Made by a program: the position numbers and the translations under genes. Shown here piece by piece: positions 9,168 to 18,756 of a stretch of DNA of 64,000 nucleotides. The DNA comes from JAHQVI01 sp963727575 (GTDB taxonomy: Bacteria > Pseudomonadota > Alphaproteobacteria > Rhizobiales > Rhodomicrobiaceae). The stretch covers positions 62,001 through 126,000 of the forward strand of contig CAVSIA010000011.1 of NCBI GenBank assembly GCA_963727575.1, read 5' to 3'. Position 1 is the first letter of the stretch. Every line of letters starts with the position of its first letter. The notes below the pieces were generated by a model. It was not told the DNA's origin. It was given only the letters and a program-made list of their open reading frames with translations, and ran no database searches.

Positions 9168-10971
9168 TCAGGACTTGTGGTGCACCTCCTGCAACCCGTA
9201 GACCGGCGTCGGGATGCCCTCCATCCGCGCCTTGAGCTGCAGCGCCAGATAGAGTGAATAGTGCCGCGACTGGTGCAGATTGCCGCCGTGGAGCCACAGC
9301 GCCTCCTGTTGCGTCGGCTTCCACATATTGCGCTGCTCGCCTTCCCACGGGCCGGGATCTTTCGGCGTATCAGAGCCGAGCCCCCAGACCTTGCCGACCC
9401 TGTCGGCCACCGCCTGGCTGATCAGGTCGGCGGCCCAGCCGTTCATCGAGCCGTAGCCGGTGGCGTAGACGATCAGGTCGGCGGGCAGCTCTGTGCCGTC
9501 ATCGAGGATCACCGAATTCTCGGTGATCTCGCGCACGTCCGACCCGGCCTTCAGCTTGATCTTGCCATCGATGATGAGCTGGCTGGCGCCGACATCGATA
9601 TAATAGCCCGAGCCGCGGCGCAGATATTTCATGAACAGCCCGCTGCCGTCCGCGCCCCAGTCGAGCATGAAGCCGGCCCTTTCCAGCCCTGCATAGAAGT
9701 CGGCGTCGCGCTCGCGCATCTGCTCGTAAAGCGGGATCTGAAACTCGTGCATGATCCGGTAGGGGATCGAGGCGAAGATCATGTCGGCTTTTTGCGTCGT
9801 CATGCCGCCGCGGACGGCCTGCTCCGAATAGAGCCCGCTGAGGCCGATATCCATCAGCGTATCGGAGCGCACGATATGGGTCGTGGAGCGCTGCACCATG
9901 GTCACGTCGACATCGTTCTCCCAAAGCGCGGCGGCGATATCGTGCGCGGAATTGTTCGAGCCGATGATGACCGCCTTCTTGCCGCGATACGCATCGGGGC
10001 CGGGATGCCGGGAGGAGTGGTGCTGGTCGCCCTTGAAGCGCTCCATGCCCTTGAAGTGCGGCAGGTTCGGCTTGCCCGACATGCCGGTGGCGAGCACGAG
10101 CTGCTTCGGCCGCAACACGACCTCCTCGCCATTCCGGTCGACGACGACCGTCCACTCCTTCTTGGCGTCGTCCCATTTCGCGCTTTTGCAGGTCGTCGAG
10201 CCCCAATAATTCAGCTCCATGACCTTGGTGTACATCTCCAGCCAGTCGCCGATCTTGTCCTTCGGCGAAAACACCGGCCAGTTCGGCGGGAACTGCAGAT
10301 AGGGCATGTGGTCGTACCAGACCGGGTCGTGCAGGCAGAGCGACTTGTAGCGCTTGCGCCAGCTATCGCCGGGGCGCTCGTTTCGCTCGACGATGATCGT
10401 CGGAATGCCGAGCTGGCGCATCCTGGCGCCAAGGCCGATCCCGCCCTGGCCGCCACCGACGATCACCGCATAAGGCTGCCTGTGTGTAGCCGAGCGTGCG
10501 CGCCTCTTCCTCGCGCTCCTCCTTCCAGCTCTTACGGAATTTGCCGGCGCCGTGCTTGGCCCCCATCGGGCGCTCGAAGCCGAGCGGCTCCTCGAACCCT
10601 TTCAGCTCGGTGATCGAGGTCAGCAGCGTCCAGATCAGCCCGTCCTTCAGCCGGACAAGGCCAAAGCCGCGGGCGACGCCGGTCTCGAAATTGAGCCAGC
10701 CGGTGACGATGCCCTCGTCCTCGGTCGCGTCCTCCCCTTCGGCCAGTGCCCAGCCCGATGGCTTCACGCCGGCAAGCTGCGCGGTCAGCATCTCGCGGAT
10801 GGCGTCCTTGCCTTCCATGGTCCGGATGTTCCAGGTGAAGGTCACCAGGTCGCGCCAGTAGCAGTCGTCCTGAAACAGCGCCAGCGCGGCGTCGATGTCG
10901 CCTTTCGTCAGGGCGTCGTCCAGCTTGGACAGAACGGTGGTGACCTGGGCGTTGGGTGCCTTGTCGAGCAT
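9168..10971 (-). pseudogene. flavin-dependent monooxygenase with N-terminal NTF2-like domain, one frame break
   Basis: Two frames form one protein of about 600 residues. Residues 1-140 resemble a SnoaL/NTF2-like domain (LDDALTKGDIDAALALFQDD, then LVTFTWNIRTMEGKDAI). The rest is a class B flavoprotein: an FAD motif VGGGQGGIGLGAR near 172, a second dinucleotide site AVIIGSNNSAHDIAAAL near 320 for NADPH, and ATGYGS near the C-terminus. Near 10477 one extra G separates the domains' frames, and removing it gives YTQQPYAVIVGGGQGG. The ATG at 10971 follows GGGAGGATTTCC. Such enzymes oxygenate ketones, amines or sulfur compounds. The substrate here is unknown. Confidence 0.82.
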
Positions 10972-11302
10972 GGAAATCCTCCCTTTGTGCTTCGTTATTT
11001 CCGGCGCGTGTTTGCCCGCTCCGGTTCAGTCAATCGGCAAACGCGCCGGTCGGGCCGACGGCGAAAAGCTTTGATTTTTTGAGAACCAGGGCGTCGGAAG
11101 CACAACGCCGGGCAATGACGGAACACCCGGCGCCGCACGATGCGCGCCCGATCCGGGTGCCATGATCCGCAGCCGCCGACATGAAGCACATACCTCCAAC
11201 GCCGCCCGCCCAATGCCGGCCACAAGTAGAACACAGGCGCCGGTGGAGGTCTATCGGGGAACATATGCGGTCGCGATGTTGCAGAGTTCGCCGGCGCGCG
11301 CG
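10972..11302. other. intergenic region upstream of the flavoprotein gene
   Basis: This 331-bp region separates the start of the leftward flavoprotein from the end of the leftward serine hydrolase. Open frames exist, but they show no recognisable protein sequence or ribosome-binding site. It presumably holds the flavoprotein promoter on the minus strand. Nothing else is seen. Confidence 0.5.
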
Positions 11303-12401
11303 TCAGACGCGCTCCAGATTGGCGAGCACGATCTCGCGCAAGATGAGCGCCGGCATGGCGCTGTGATCTGGCCTGTTGTAGTTCCCGGCGAGCGTGACGA
11401 CCGCGAGGTCCAGCGATGGCACGACGGAGAGGCGCTGGCCGCCATTGCCGATAGCGGACAATGTCAGCCGCGTCGCATCGGCGGCCGGCATCGTCTCCGC
11501 CGACAGAGCCCATTGGCGGCTGTAATGCCGCCCGTCGCCGATCGCGGCGGCCGGCGTCATGCAGCCGCGCAGCCACGACGCGGGAACGATCTGCCGGCCT
11601 TTGCACTTCCCCTGCGCGGGGATCAACTGACCGATCCGCGCAAGATCGCGCGCCGACAATCGCAAGCCCCCCGACGCCGATGGCGCGCCGTTGCTGCCCC
11701 CGATCCATTCGAAGCGCGTGATGCCGAGCGGGTCGAACAGCACCTCCTGCGCAAATGCGTCGAGTGGCTTGCCCGTGCCCGCCGCGATGAGATGGCCGAG
11801 CAGCACCGCGCAGCCGCAATTATACACCCAGCGCGTTCCAGGCTTATCGACGATCGGGCGGTCCAGCACGAACCGGCACCGGTCCGCCGCGCGTTCCATC
11901 TGCCTCTTGCTGTGGGCCGGATCGGAGCGCGGCAGGCGCTGGTTCCAGTCGGTTCCCAGCGTCATGCTGAGCACGTGGTCGATGGCCCATGCCGCGCGCT
12001 GCGGATCATCACGGAGATCTGCATACTGAGGAAAGCCGTCGAGGAGAGGCGCCTCAGGTGCCGGCCCCTTTCGCTGGGCGAGCGCTATGCCATAGAGCAG
12101 GCTGACGATGCTCTTCGTCGTCGAGCGGAGATCGTGAAGGCTCGATCCATCGAAGACGACATGGCCGAGTGGTCGCCCGAGACTGGAGTTCTTCGCCCGC
12201 GAAATATCGCTCCAGCACGACCTTGCCGCCGCGCATGACGAGGACAGCGTGAAGGCCGTCCAGCAGGCCGCCGCGATAGGCGTGGTCGAGTTTCTCGGCG
12301 GTATCGGCGGCGAATCCTGCCTCGACCAATAGCCCCGGATTTTCACCTTCGCCCGCTTCGGGATCGCCGGAGCCTGCTGCAGACGTCCCGACGGTCGTCA
12401 T
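11303..12401 (-). pseudogene. serine hydrolase (beta-lactamase/class C-like), one frame break
   Basis: Two frames form a protein of about 365 residues of the beta-lactamase/D-aminopeptidase superfamily. The nucleophile motif is S-T-T-K in LRSTTKSIVSLLYG, and Y-N-C in RWVYNCGCAVLLGHL is the Y-x-N equivalent. The break is near 12190, where GEELQ passes into LGRPLGHVVF after one surplus base. Start ATG 12399-12401 overlaps the stop of the preceding hydrolase gene as TGATG, so the two are translationally coupled. No signal peptide is evident. It is probably an esterase or peptidase rather than an antibiotic-resistance enzyme. Confidence 0.82.
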
Positions 12402-13594
12402 CAGGCCAATGCGGCGTAGACGAGAGCGCGCACCAGATTGCGGTAGTGCCGCCGCTGACCGGGCGCCTGGATCATGAGAATCGCAAACAGCTTCTCCTTC
12501 GGGGCGATCCAGCAGGTGGTGCCGGCGATGCCACTCCAATGCACGGTGCCGACGCTTCCGGGAAACGTGGCGAGGCCGGCATGGGTGCGGACGGCAAATC
12601 CAAGCCCGAACCCGTGTCCGGCAGGCAGCAGCTCGTAGGTCCGATCGACGGGGATTCCGGTGCCCAAATGGTCGGCCATCATCAGGTCGAGGGTCGCGCG
12701 CCCGATGATGTGCTCGCCGCCGAGCGAGCCGCCATTCTGCACCATCTGGCAGAACCGGGCATAGTCCATCGCCGTCGAAACGAGGCCGCCGCCGCCCGAA
12801 TGCATCGCCGGCTCCTCGCTCATGTCCGGGAGTGCCACGGGAGCGCCGGTCTCCGGGTCGAAAGGCAACGGCTCGGCCATCCGGTCCTCCGCACCGGCCG
12901 GCAGCTGGAAGCCGGTATCCGCCATCCCGAGCGGCTGGAGGATCGCCTCGCTCAAGAACGTCCCCAGCCGCTTTCCGGACAGGACCTCGATCACCCGCCC
13001 GAGCACATCGGTCGCGTGGCTATAGGCCCAGCAGGTGCCGGGCTGATAGAGTAGCGGTAGCTGCGCCAGCCTGCGACAGAATTCATCAGACGGCAGATCG
13101 AGATCGCGCAGCCCCGCTTCTACATAGAGCCGGCCGACGGCTCCGGTCGTAGCGAAATCGTAGGTGAGGCCAGACGTATGCCGCAGCAGGTCCTGGATGG
13201 TGATCGGGCGGGCAGCGGGAACGAGGCTCAGCGCCCCGTCGCGCTCGACGCCGACCATGGGCTCCGCGAATTCCGGGAGATATTTGGCCACAGGGTCGTC
13301 GAGCTTCAGCCGTCCCGCTTCGACCAGCATCATCAGGCCGACCGACACGATCGGCTTGGTCATGGAATAGATGCGGAAAATGCTGTCGTGGCGCATCGGC
13401 GTGCCTGTGCGTGCATCCCGCGATCCGAGCGCTTCGAAACACCCGACCCGGCCCTCGCGCGCAAGCAGGACGACCGCTCCGGGGAGCATCTTCTGCTCCA
13501 CCTCGCGCCGCAAGACCTCCGTCAGACGTTGCAGCCCCTTCTGCGAGAAGCCCAAGGCTTGCGGATCGGCCTCGACAAGATTGGTCCCGGACAT
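12401..13594 (-). CDS. serine hydrolase (beta-lactamase/class C-like esterase)
   Basis: This intact 397-residue member of the beta-lactamase superfamily carries the S-x-x-K pair as Ser77-Met-Thr-Lys80 within IYSMTKPIVSVG. Tyr-Ser-His occurs in WAYSHATDVLG, and a C-terminal HWSGIAGT motif takes the place of K-T-G. The HSGGGGL segment is typical of EstB-like esterases. It lacks a signal peptide, so it is likely cytoplasmic and acts on esters. It heads a two-gene unit with the overlapping hydrolase downstream. Confidence 0.88.
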   Translation of the reverse strand: MSGTNLVEADPQALGFSQKGLQRLTEVLRREVEQKMLPGAVVLLAREGRVGCFEALGSRDARTGTPMRHDSIFRIYSMTKPIVSVGLMMLVEAGRLKLDDPVAKYLPEFAEPMVGVERDGALSLVPAARPITIQDLLRHTSGLTYDFATTGAVGRLYVEAGLRDLDLPSDEFCRRLAQLPLLYQPGTCWAYSHATDVLGRVIEVLSGKRLGTFLSEAILQPLGMADTGFQLPAGAEDRMAEPLPFDPETGAPVALPDMSEEPAMHSGGGGLVSTAMDYARFCQMVQNGGSLGGEHIIGRATLDLMMADHLGTGIPVDRTYELLPAGHGFGLGFAVRTHAGLATFPGSVGTVHWSGIAGTTCWIAPKEKLFAILMIQAPGQRRHYRNLVRALVYAALA

Positions 13595-13728
13595 TTGATA
13601 CCCCGAACGTGACGTTGCTGAACGGAGTATAGCTTAAGGCATTCGGGGAGACTTTGTCGCTGAAGGATGCGCGGCGCCGGCCATCCGATCCCGGCGGGCG
13701 TTACCGGCCGCCGACCGGCAAAAGCCGC

Positions 13729-14052
13729 TCAAAGGATGGCGACCAGCACGAACCAGACCGCAGCGACAATTCTGACAATAAGGGCATCCGACGGCTCGGC
13801 CTTTTCGGTGCTCTTCCAGACGGCGATGAAAAGGAACAGGTTCCAGGGCAACGGAGCGAAATAGACGGTCATAACCAAGGCAGTCGGCGCGCCGGCCGCG
13901 AGCAGGATCATTCCGCCAAGTGCCGAGACGACGTTCAGCGCGGTCCCGATGATGACCATGTCGCGCCAGAACACCGTCGCCACGGGCACGTCTCCGCGCC
14001 AACGGGCGATGAAGAACGACTTCGATGCCGGACGGACAGCTTGCGTGGGCAT
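13729..14052 (-). CDS. small membrane protein of unknown function
   Basis: This 107-residue protein has about three hydrophobic segments: MVIIGTALNVVSALGGMILL, ALVMTVYFAPLPWNLFLFI and LIVRIVAAVWFVLVAIL. The positive-inside pattern RWRGD before the first segment and KSTEKAE before the last supports a real inner-membrane protein. An earlier in-frame ATG at 14145 would add 31 residues with little membrane character, so the shorter form is preferred without a clear ribosome-binding site. No family was recognised. It diverges from the DCC-protein gene across a region with two palindromes. Confidence 0.55.
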   Translation of the reverse strand: MPTQAVRPASKSFFIARWRGDVPVATVFWRDMVIIGTALNVVSALGGMILLAAGAPTALVMTVYFAPLPWNLFLFIAVWKSTEKAEPSDALIVRIVAAVWFVLVAIL

Positions 14053-14153
14053 TTGAGGGGTAACGCCTTTCCCGTGACGGTCTTTCCGGGCCCATTCTCG
14101 CCGGATCTCCAGACTGAGGGTGCCGCAAGCTTTTGACAAGCACATGGCGATAT

Positions 14154-14169
14154 CGTTCGGTACCGAACG
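14154..14169. promoter_or_regulatory. perfect 16-bp palindrome CGTTCGGTACCGAACG
   Basis: The sequence reads identically on both strands over 16 bases, which is typical of a TetR-, MarR- or LuxR-type dimer site. A TTGACA box lies upstream at 14133-14138. It sits between two divergent genes, but no regulator gene is adjacent. Confidence 0.5.
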
Positions 14170-14228
14170 TGGCCCGAGCGCCGGTTTTGGCCTGGGACAA
14201 GTGCATTTTTATCAACCCATGCAGTTCG

Positions 14229-14244
14229 GGTTTCGGCCGAAACC
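14229..14244. promoter_or_regulatory. second perfect 16-bp palindrome GGTTTCGGCCGAAACC
   Basis: This perfect palindrome has the same length as the one centred 75 bp upstream, but a different sequence apart from the shared TTCGG/CCGAA half-elements. Both occupy the same divergent intergenic region. It could be an operator, or an exonuclease-blocking hairpin in RNA. Confidence 0.4.
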
Positions 14245-14362
14245 GCGCGCACAGGCGGCGCTCGCCCGGCCTCGACTCGCCCTGCGGCAGCATGGAGGAT
14301 TGCATTCTAGGCGCGTGCCGCGACAATGCTGCGGCCGGACGGTTTCGAACCTGTGAGGCGAT

Positions 14363-14830
14363 ATGAGAGCTGCCATTCGCGAGCGCTATTCCTACCGAGG
14401 CGACGAGACCGTCCCCCATTTCGATGATCGCGGTCCGGTGGTTTTCATGGATGGTGACTGCGTGCTGTGCACGCGGACGGCTCGCTTGATCGCCAGGCTC
14501 GATCGGACCGGCGCATTCCGGATCTGCCCGGTTCAGAGCGAGCTCGGCCAGGCGGTGCTCACCCATTTTGGGCTCGATCCGGCCGATCCCGATAGCTGGC
14601 TCTATTTGGCGGACGGCGAGGCCTACGGCTCGATCGACGCTATTGTCCGGGCAGGCAACCGTCTGGGCAGCTGGGGCCGGCTCGTCAACGTGTTCCGAAT
14701 CCTCCCCCGGCCAGCTCAGGACTGGCTCTATCGCCGCATCGCCCGCAACCGCTACAGCATCTGGGGGCGGAACAAGACGAACATGTGCGATATGCCCGAT
14801 CCGACGCTGAGAGCGCGGCTGCTCCAATGA
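14363..14830 (+). CDS. DCC family (DUF393) thiol-disulfide oxidoreductase-like protein
   Basis: This 155-residue protein has the DCC motif D-G-D-C-V-L-C at residues 30-36, with the C-x-x-C pair Cys33 and Cys36, preceded by VVFMD. The fold is thioredoxin-like and the family is annotated as putative thiol-disulfide oxidoreductases. The remainder (YLADGEAYGSIDAIV, then WLYRRIARNRYSIWGR) is also typical of DUF393. Another conserved-domain fragment (DUF4166) follows immediately in a different frame. Confidence 0.88.
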   Translation: MRAAIRERYSYRGDETVPHFDDRGPVVFMDGDCVLCTRTARLIARLDRTGAFRICPVQSELGQAVLTHFGLDPADPDSWLYLADGEAYGSIDAIVRAGNRLGSWGRLVNVFRILPRPAQDWLYRRIARNRYSIWGRNKTNMCDMPDPTLRARLLQ

Positions 14831-14831
14831 G

Positions 14832-15056
14832 AATCGTCGTGGCAGCCTGCTGTTTCCCGTGCGGCGCGGATGGTTGGCCGGGATCCCGCTGCCGCGTTTT
14901 CTGCTGCCGGTAAGCGATGCGCGCGAGTATGAGGCCGATGGCCGGTTCCGTTTCGATGTCGCTCTCGACGCCCCGTTCAATCTGGGCCTGATCGTGCGAT
15001 ATCAGGGCCAATTGCTGCCGGACGCAGAGTCGGTGGTGCCGGAAGGACAGGTGTGA
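14832..15056 (+). pseudogene. C-terminal fragment of a DUF4166 protein
   Basis: The frame encodes SLLFPVRRGWLAGIPLPRFL, then SDAREYEADGRFRFDVAL and a terminal LIVRYQGQLLP. This resembles the C-terminal third of DUF4166 domains, which are often fused to oxidoreductases or found beside DCC proteins. No N-terminal portion or start with a ribosome-binding site is present, because the frame opens inside the end of the DCC gene. It is probably a remnant left by deletion. Chance similarity cannot be excluded, because the segment is only about 70 residues. Confidence 0.5.
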
Positions 15057-15127
15057 GCCGGCGCTCTCTGTTGCATGCAATATTTCGGCGAGCTAAGCTC
15101 GGGCTCTGATCAATCGGTGGCGTCGCG

Positions 15128-16297
15128 TTGCAGGCAGCACTCTTCAAACTCTCCATGGCCCATCCCGGCGATGTGTCGGCGCTCGCGGCGCTGATCGACC
15201 GGGGCGAGGTCGATCCCGGCGAAATCGTCGCGGTGATCGGCAAGACCGAGGGGAATGGCGGCGTCAACGACTTCACGCGGGGCTATTTCACCCAAAGCCT
15301 GATGGGTCTGCTCGCCGCGCGGCTGGGCGATGTGCCCGAGGCCATCCTCAAGCGCGTCCCTTGCGTCCTGTCGGGCGGCACCGAGGGCGTACTCAGCCCG
15401 CACTACATGGTATTTTGCCGAAGCGCCGACCGGGCGGCGGCTCGGGTGAAGGCCCCGCATTGGCCATCGGGACTGCCTTCAGCGCGCCGATCCCGGCAGA
15501 GCATGTCGGACGCGGTCCGCACATCGCTTCGGTTGCCGATGCGGTCCGCCGTGCCATGGCCGATGCGCTGATCGACGATCCGGCGGATGTGCATTTCGTG
15601 CAGGTGAAATGTCCATGCCTGACCTCGGCGAGGGTCGAGGCGGCGCGCGCGGCCGGTGCCGATATCAGCCGGTCGGCCCAGGGCGGTCGATGGCGCTCGC
15701 CCGCGCGGCGCGGGGCTTTCGGCGTCGGGATCGCACTCGGCGAAATCGCAGACAGCGGCGCATTGGAGACGGCCGCTGCTCGAAGACTTCTCGCTGCTTT
15801 GCAATCGCGCCAGCATTTCCTCCGGCGTCGAGATTGCTGCGAATGAAGTGATCGTGCTGGGCAACAGCTCGCGATGGGGCGACGAACTTCGTATCGCCCA
15901 TCGTCCAATGCGCGACGCTCTAGACATTGGTGCGGTCGTCGGCGCGCTTGCCGGCCTTGGCATGTTCGCCAGCCCCCAGGTCGGCGAGCACGACCGGGTG
16001 CGCATCCGCGGCGTGCTCGTTAAAGCGGAGCCCGACCGGCGCGGGCGCATCGGCGCCAACCGCCACACCATGCTCGACGATACCGACATCGACGCACAGC
16101 GCCATATTCGCGGCGCCGTCGGCGGGCTGGTCGCGGGCGTGCTCGGCGATACGCAGATTTTCGTCTCGGGCGGCGCCGAGCATCAGGGGCCGGACGGCGG
16201 CGGGCTGATCGCCGTGATTGCTTCAAGGCTGGCGCAGGGACGTCGGAGCGTCCGCCTGATTTCGAAACGGATTGCGATGGAACGATGCGAGTTGTGA
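15128..16297 (+). pseudogene. ring-opening amidohydrolase (cyanuric acid hydrolase/barbiturase family), copy 1, multiple frame breaks
   Basis: Segments in several frames rebuild a protein of about 365 residues of the AtzD/TrzD/barbiturase family, which hydrolytically opens cyclic ureides. Family marks are IGKTEGNGGVNDFTRGY, the Ser of SGGTEGVLSPH, VQVKCPCLTSARV, RSMALARAA and a C-terminal VSGGAEHQGPDGGG, which is closer to cyanuric acid hydrolases by eye. Breaks lie near 15413 (extra T), 15431 (extra G), 15675 (net minus one), 15715 (extra G) and 15778 (extra C). A TTG start at 15128 is assumed. The tail after LIAVIA runs about 20 residues longer than usual and overlaps the next start by 13 bases. 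Confidence 0.85.
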
Positions 16298-16818
16298 TCG
16301 TCGGTGCGGGAATTGCGGGCAGCGTCATGGCGCGCAATCTTGCCCGCATCCCGGGACTGGAAGTTACCTGCCTGGAGCAGGTGGAGGCCGACGATCAGAG
16401 CGAGGCCGGCACGGGCCTGAACATGGGGCCGAACGCCACCAAGGCGCTGCGACTGTGCGATCCCGAGCTTGCGGCGCGGATCGAAGCCGCAAGCTTTCCG
16501 CGGCGGACCTGGCGGACATCGCTGACCGATGGGCGGGTGCTGTTCGACCTGCCGCTCGCCGCAATCACCGAACATGCCGGCTGGCGTATCCGCTGGTCCG
16601 AACTCTACCGCGTGCTGCGCGAGGCGGCGGGCGGCGCCATCCGTTTCGGCTGCACGATCACGTCGGTCGGCAGCAGTCCGGCGAACCCGGCCAAAAGCTT
16701 TGTCGCATGGCGCGACGCCGCGGGCGCGCACCGCCTCGACGACGTCGATCTGCTCATCGCCGCCGGCATGCGGGCCGACCGTCCCAGAACGATCAATATG
16801 AACAGCGCGACGAGATAG
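16285..16818 (+). pseudogene. FAD-dependent monooxygenase, truncated after about 160 residues
   Basis: The first 160 residues match the N-terminal half of PHBH-fold flavoprotein monooxygenases: the Rossmann FAD motif MRVVIVGAGIAGSVMARNL, the GTGLNMGPNATKAL segment, and WRIRWSELYRVLREAAG leading to VDLLIAA, where the GD motif should follow. Homology stops near 16765, and the frame then runs antisense into the end of an ABC permease gene. A full enzyme would have about 380-400 residues. The junction looks like a deletion or rearrangement that cut both genes. It would have been co-transcribed with the ring-opening amidohydrolase before it. Confidence 0.8.
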
Positions 16819-17672
16819 GGCGTCATCTGAACATAATATGAGCTGATCGGCAAACCGTAGATCTGGATCTTGAGCTGCATTGCCTCGGCGACGCCGAACA
16901 GCAGGCACGCGGCAATCGTGGCGAAGGGCCTCCATCGGCCGACGATGATCGCAGCGAGCGCCAGATAGCCGCGCCCGGCGACCATGTCGTCGGTGAAGGT
17001 TCCGACCTGCTGCAACGTCAGCACCGCGCCGCCGATGCCGGCGATGAGCCCGCATAGAACGACGCAGACAGTCCGGACCCTGATCGGGTCGGAGCCGATC
17101 GCGAACGCCGCCATTGGATTTTCGCCGACCGCCCGCAGCTTGAGCCCTGTCTGCGTCCGCGACAGCATAAGCACGATCGGCACCGCGAGCGCCAGCGCCG
17201 CATAGGTGAGCGGCGGCTGCGTAAACAGCAGGCTGCCCAGCACGGGGATGTCGCTCAGCCAGGGGATCGGCACGACGGGCAGCAGGTCCACATGGATGAC
17301 GGGCGCAGCCCCGCGCTCGCCCAATGCGGCGCGGAACAGGAAGCTCGTCAATCCGATGGCGAGGAGATTGGCCGAAATCCCGGTCACCATATTGTCCGCG
17401 CCGAAGCGGACGGTGACGACGGCGATCAGCAGCGCCAGCGCGCCGCCGCAGAGCGAGGAGGCGACGATCCCGGCGACCGGCCCCCAGAGCGGATCGGCAA
17501 TCGTTGCCGCGGCAGTGACCGCGCCGAACGCGCCGAACAGCAGCATGCCCTCTAGACCGACCGCGAATACGCCCGCGCGTTCCGAGAGGATGCCCCCGAG
17601 CGCCGCAAACATCAGCGGAGCGGCGGTGCGGATCGCGCTGGCGGCGACGTCGACGATCAGCGCCCAATCCAT
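16605..17672 (-). pseudogene. nucleoside/BMP-type ABC transporter permease 2, C-terminus replaced
   Basis: This is the second permease of a nucleoside-type (BMP-dependent) importer, BPD_transp_2 family. It starts one base after the stop of permease 1. Conserved segments include ERAGVFAVGLEGMLLFGAF, ILLAIGLTSFLFR-type helices and GENPMAAFAIGSDPIRVRT, which is the coupling-helix region. True homology ends at GRSARMPAA near 16762, which is within a few residues of the usual end. After that the frame continues as about 50 unrelated residues antisense to the truncated flavoprotein gene. The membrane core is complete, so function could survive with a foreign tail. Confidence 0.82.
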
Positions 17673-17673
17673 C

Positions 17674-18756
17674 TCACACCCTCCCGCGGCGGACGCCGGC
17701 AGCCATCGCGGCCAGAACGAACAGCATCGTCAGGCCCTCCATGATCTCGACCAGCGAGGACGGCACCCCGATCTGGCGCTGCATCGAGAGCGCGCCGACC
17801 TCGAGGAAGCCGAAGAACAGGGACGCCGGGATCAGCGCGCAGCGGATTGAGCATTCCGAGCAGCGCGATGGCGACGGAGACGAAGCCGAATCCGTGGGAA
17901 TAGCCCTCGATCAGGCGGTAATGGATGCCGAGCACCTGGATGGCGCCGGCAAGGCCCGCCGTCGCGCCTGCAATGGCCATGACCATATAGGTCGTCCGCG
18001 CGGGTGAGAAGCCGGCATAGGCAGCGGCGGAGCGGCTCGCGCCCATCATCCGGATCGAGAGCCCGGCCGAGGTGTGCCAGAGGAAGATGTGGGCGGCGAC
18101 GGCGAGGGCCAGCGCGATGACGATGCCGATGTGAAACTCCGTCCGTGGCAGGAGCTTCGGCAGCCAGTAGACCTGCGCCAGGAGCGGCGACTGCGGAAAG
18201 CCGGCGCCGACCTCGCCGAGACTACCCGACAGGCAACTGGTGACGAACAGCAGTGCGACGAAATTCAGCAGCAGGGTCACGAGGACTTCGTGAACCCGGC
18301 GCGTGACGTGGATGAGCGCGGCCAGGCTGCTCCAGATCATGCCGCCGACGGCACCGGCGGCGAGCGCGCTGAGGATCGCCAGCACCGGATTGCCGAGCGG
18401 GAAGGTCAGCGCCGTCCAGGCTGCGGCGAGCCCGCCCAACGCGATCTGGCCCTCGCCGCCGATATTGATCAGCCGGGCGCGGAAGCACAGCGCGATGCCG
18501 ATGCCGCAGAGCAGATAGGGCGTGGCTTTGGCGAAGCCGCTGGAGATGCGCCGCGTGGTGCCGAACGCGCCCTGCCACATGGCGGAGAACGCGTCGACCG
18601 GATTGAAGCCGGAGAGCGCGATCAGCAGCGCCGAGACCAGCGCGGCGAGGCCGATGGCGGCAAGGACCGCAACGGCCGGCCGGAGGTGATCCCAGGAGGG
18701 ACGCGGAAGGGCGGCCCCGCGGCCCCGGCCTGTTTCCTCAGCCCGATCATGGTCAT
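17674..18756 (-). pseudogene. nucleoside/BMP-type ABC transporter permease 1, two frame breaks
   Basis: The reconstructed protein has about 360 residues. The N-terminus is MTMIGLRKQ with the first helix VLAAIGLAALVSALLIALSG, then FRARLINIGGEGQIALGGLA, which is diagnostic for this permease family, and a C-terminal LVEIMEGLTMLFVLAAMAAG. One surplus base near 18700 separates the leader from the core, and another near 17845 displaces the last 55 residues. Its ATG overlaps the ATPase stop as ATGA, and its TGA is one base from the permease 2 start. It forms the channel with permease 2. Confidence 0.83.

Noticed and set aside
12401..13594. Beta-lactamase resistance gene
   Set aside because: S-x-x-K is present, but there is no signal peptide, and the Y-x-N and K-T-G equivalents are of the esterase type.
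13634..14980. 448-residue open frame on the minus strand
   Set aside because: It lies antisense to the DCC gene and overlaps the small membrane-protein gene. Its composition is Arg/Pro/Ser-rich and no domain is visible, so it is a shadow frame of GC-rich DNA.
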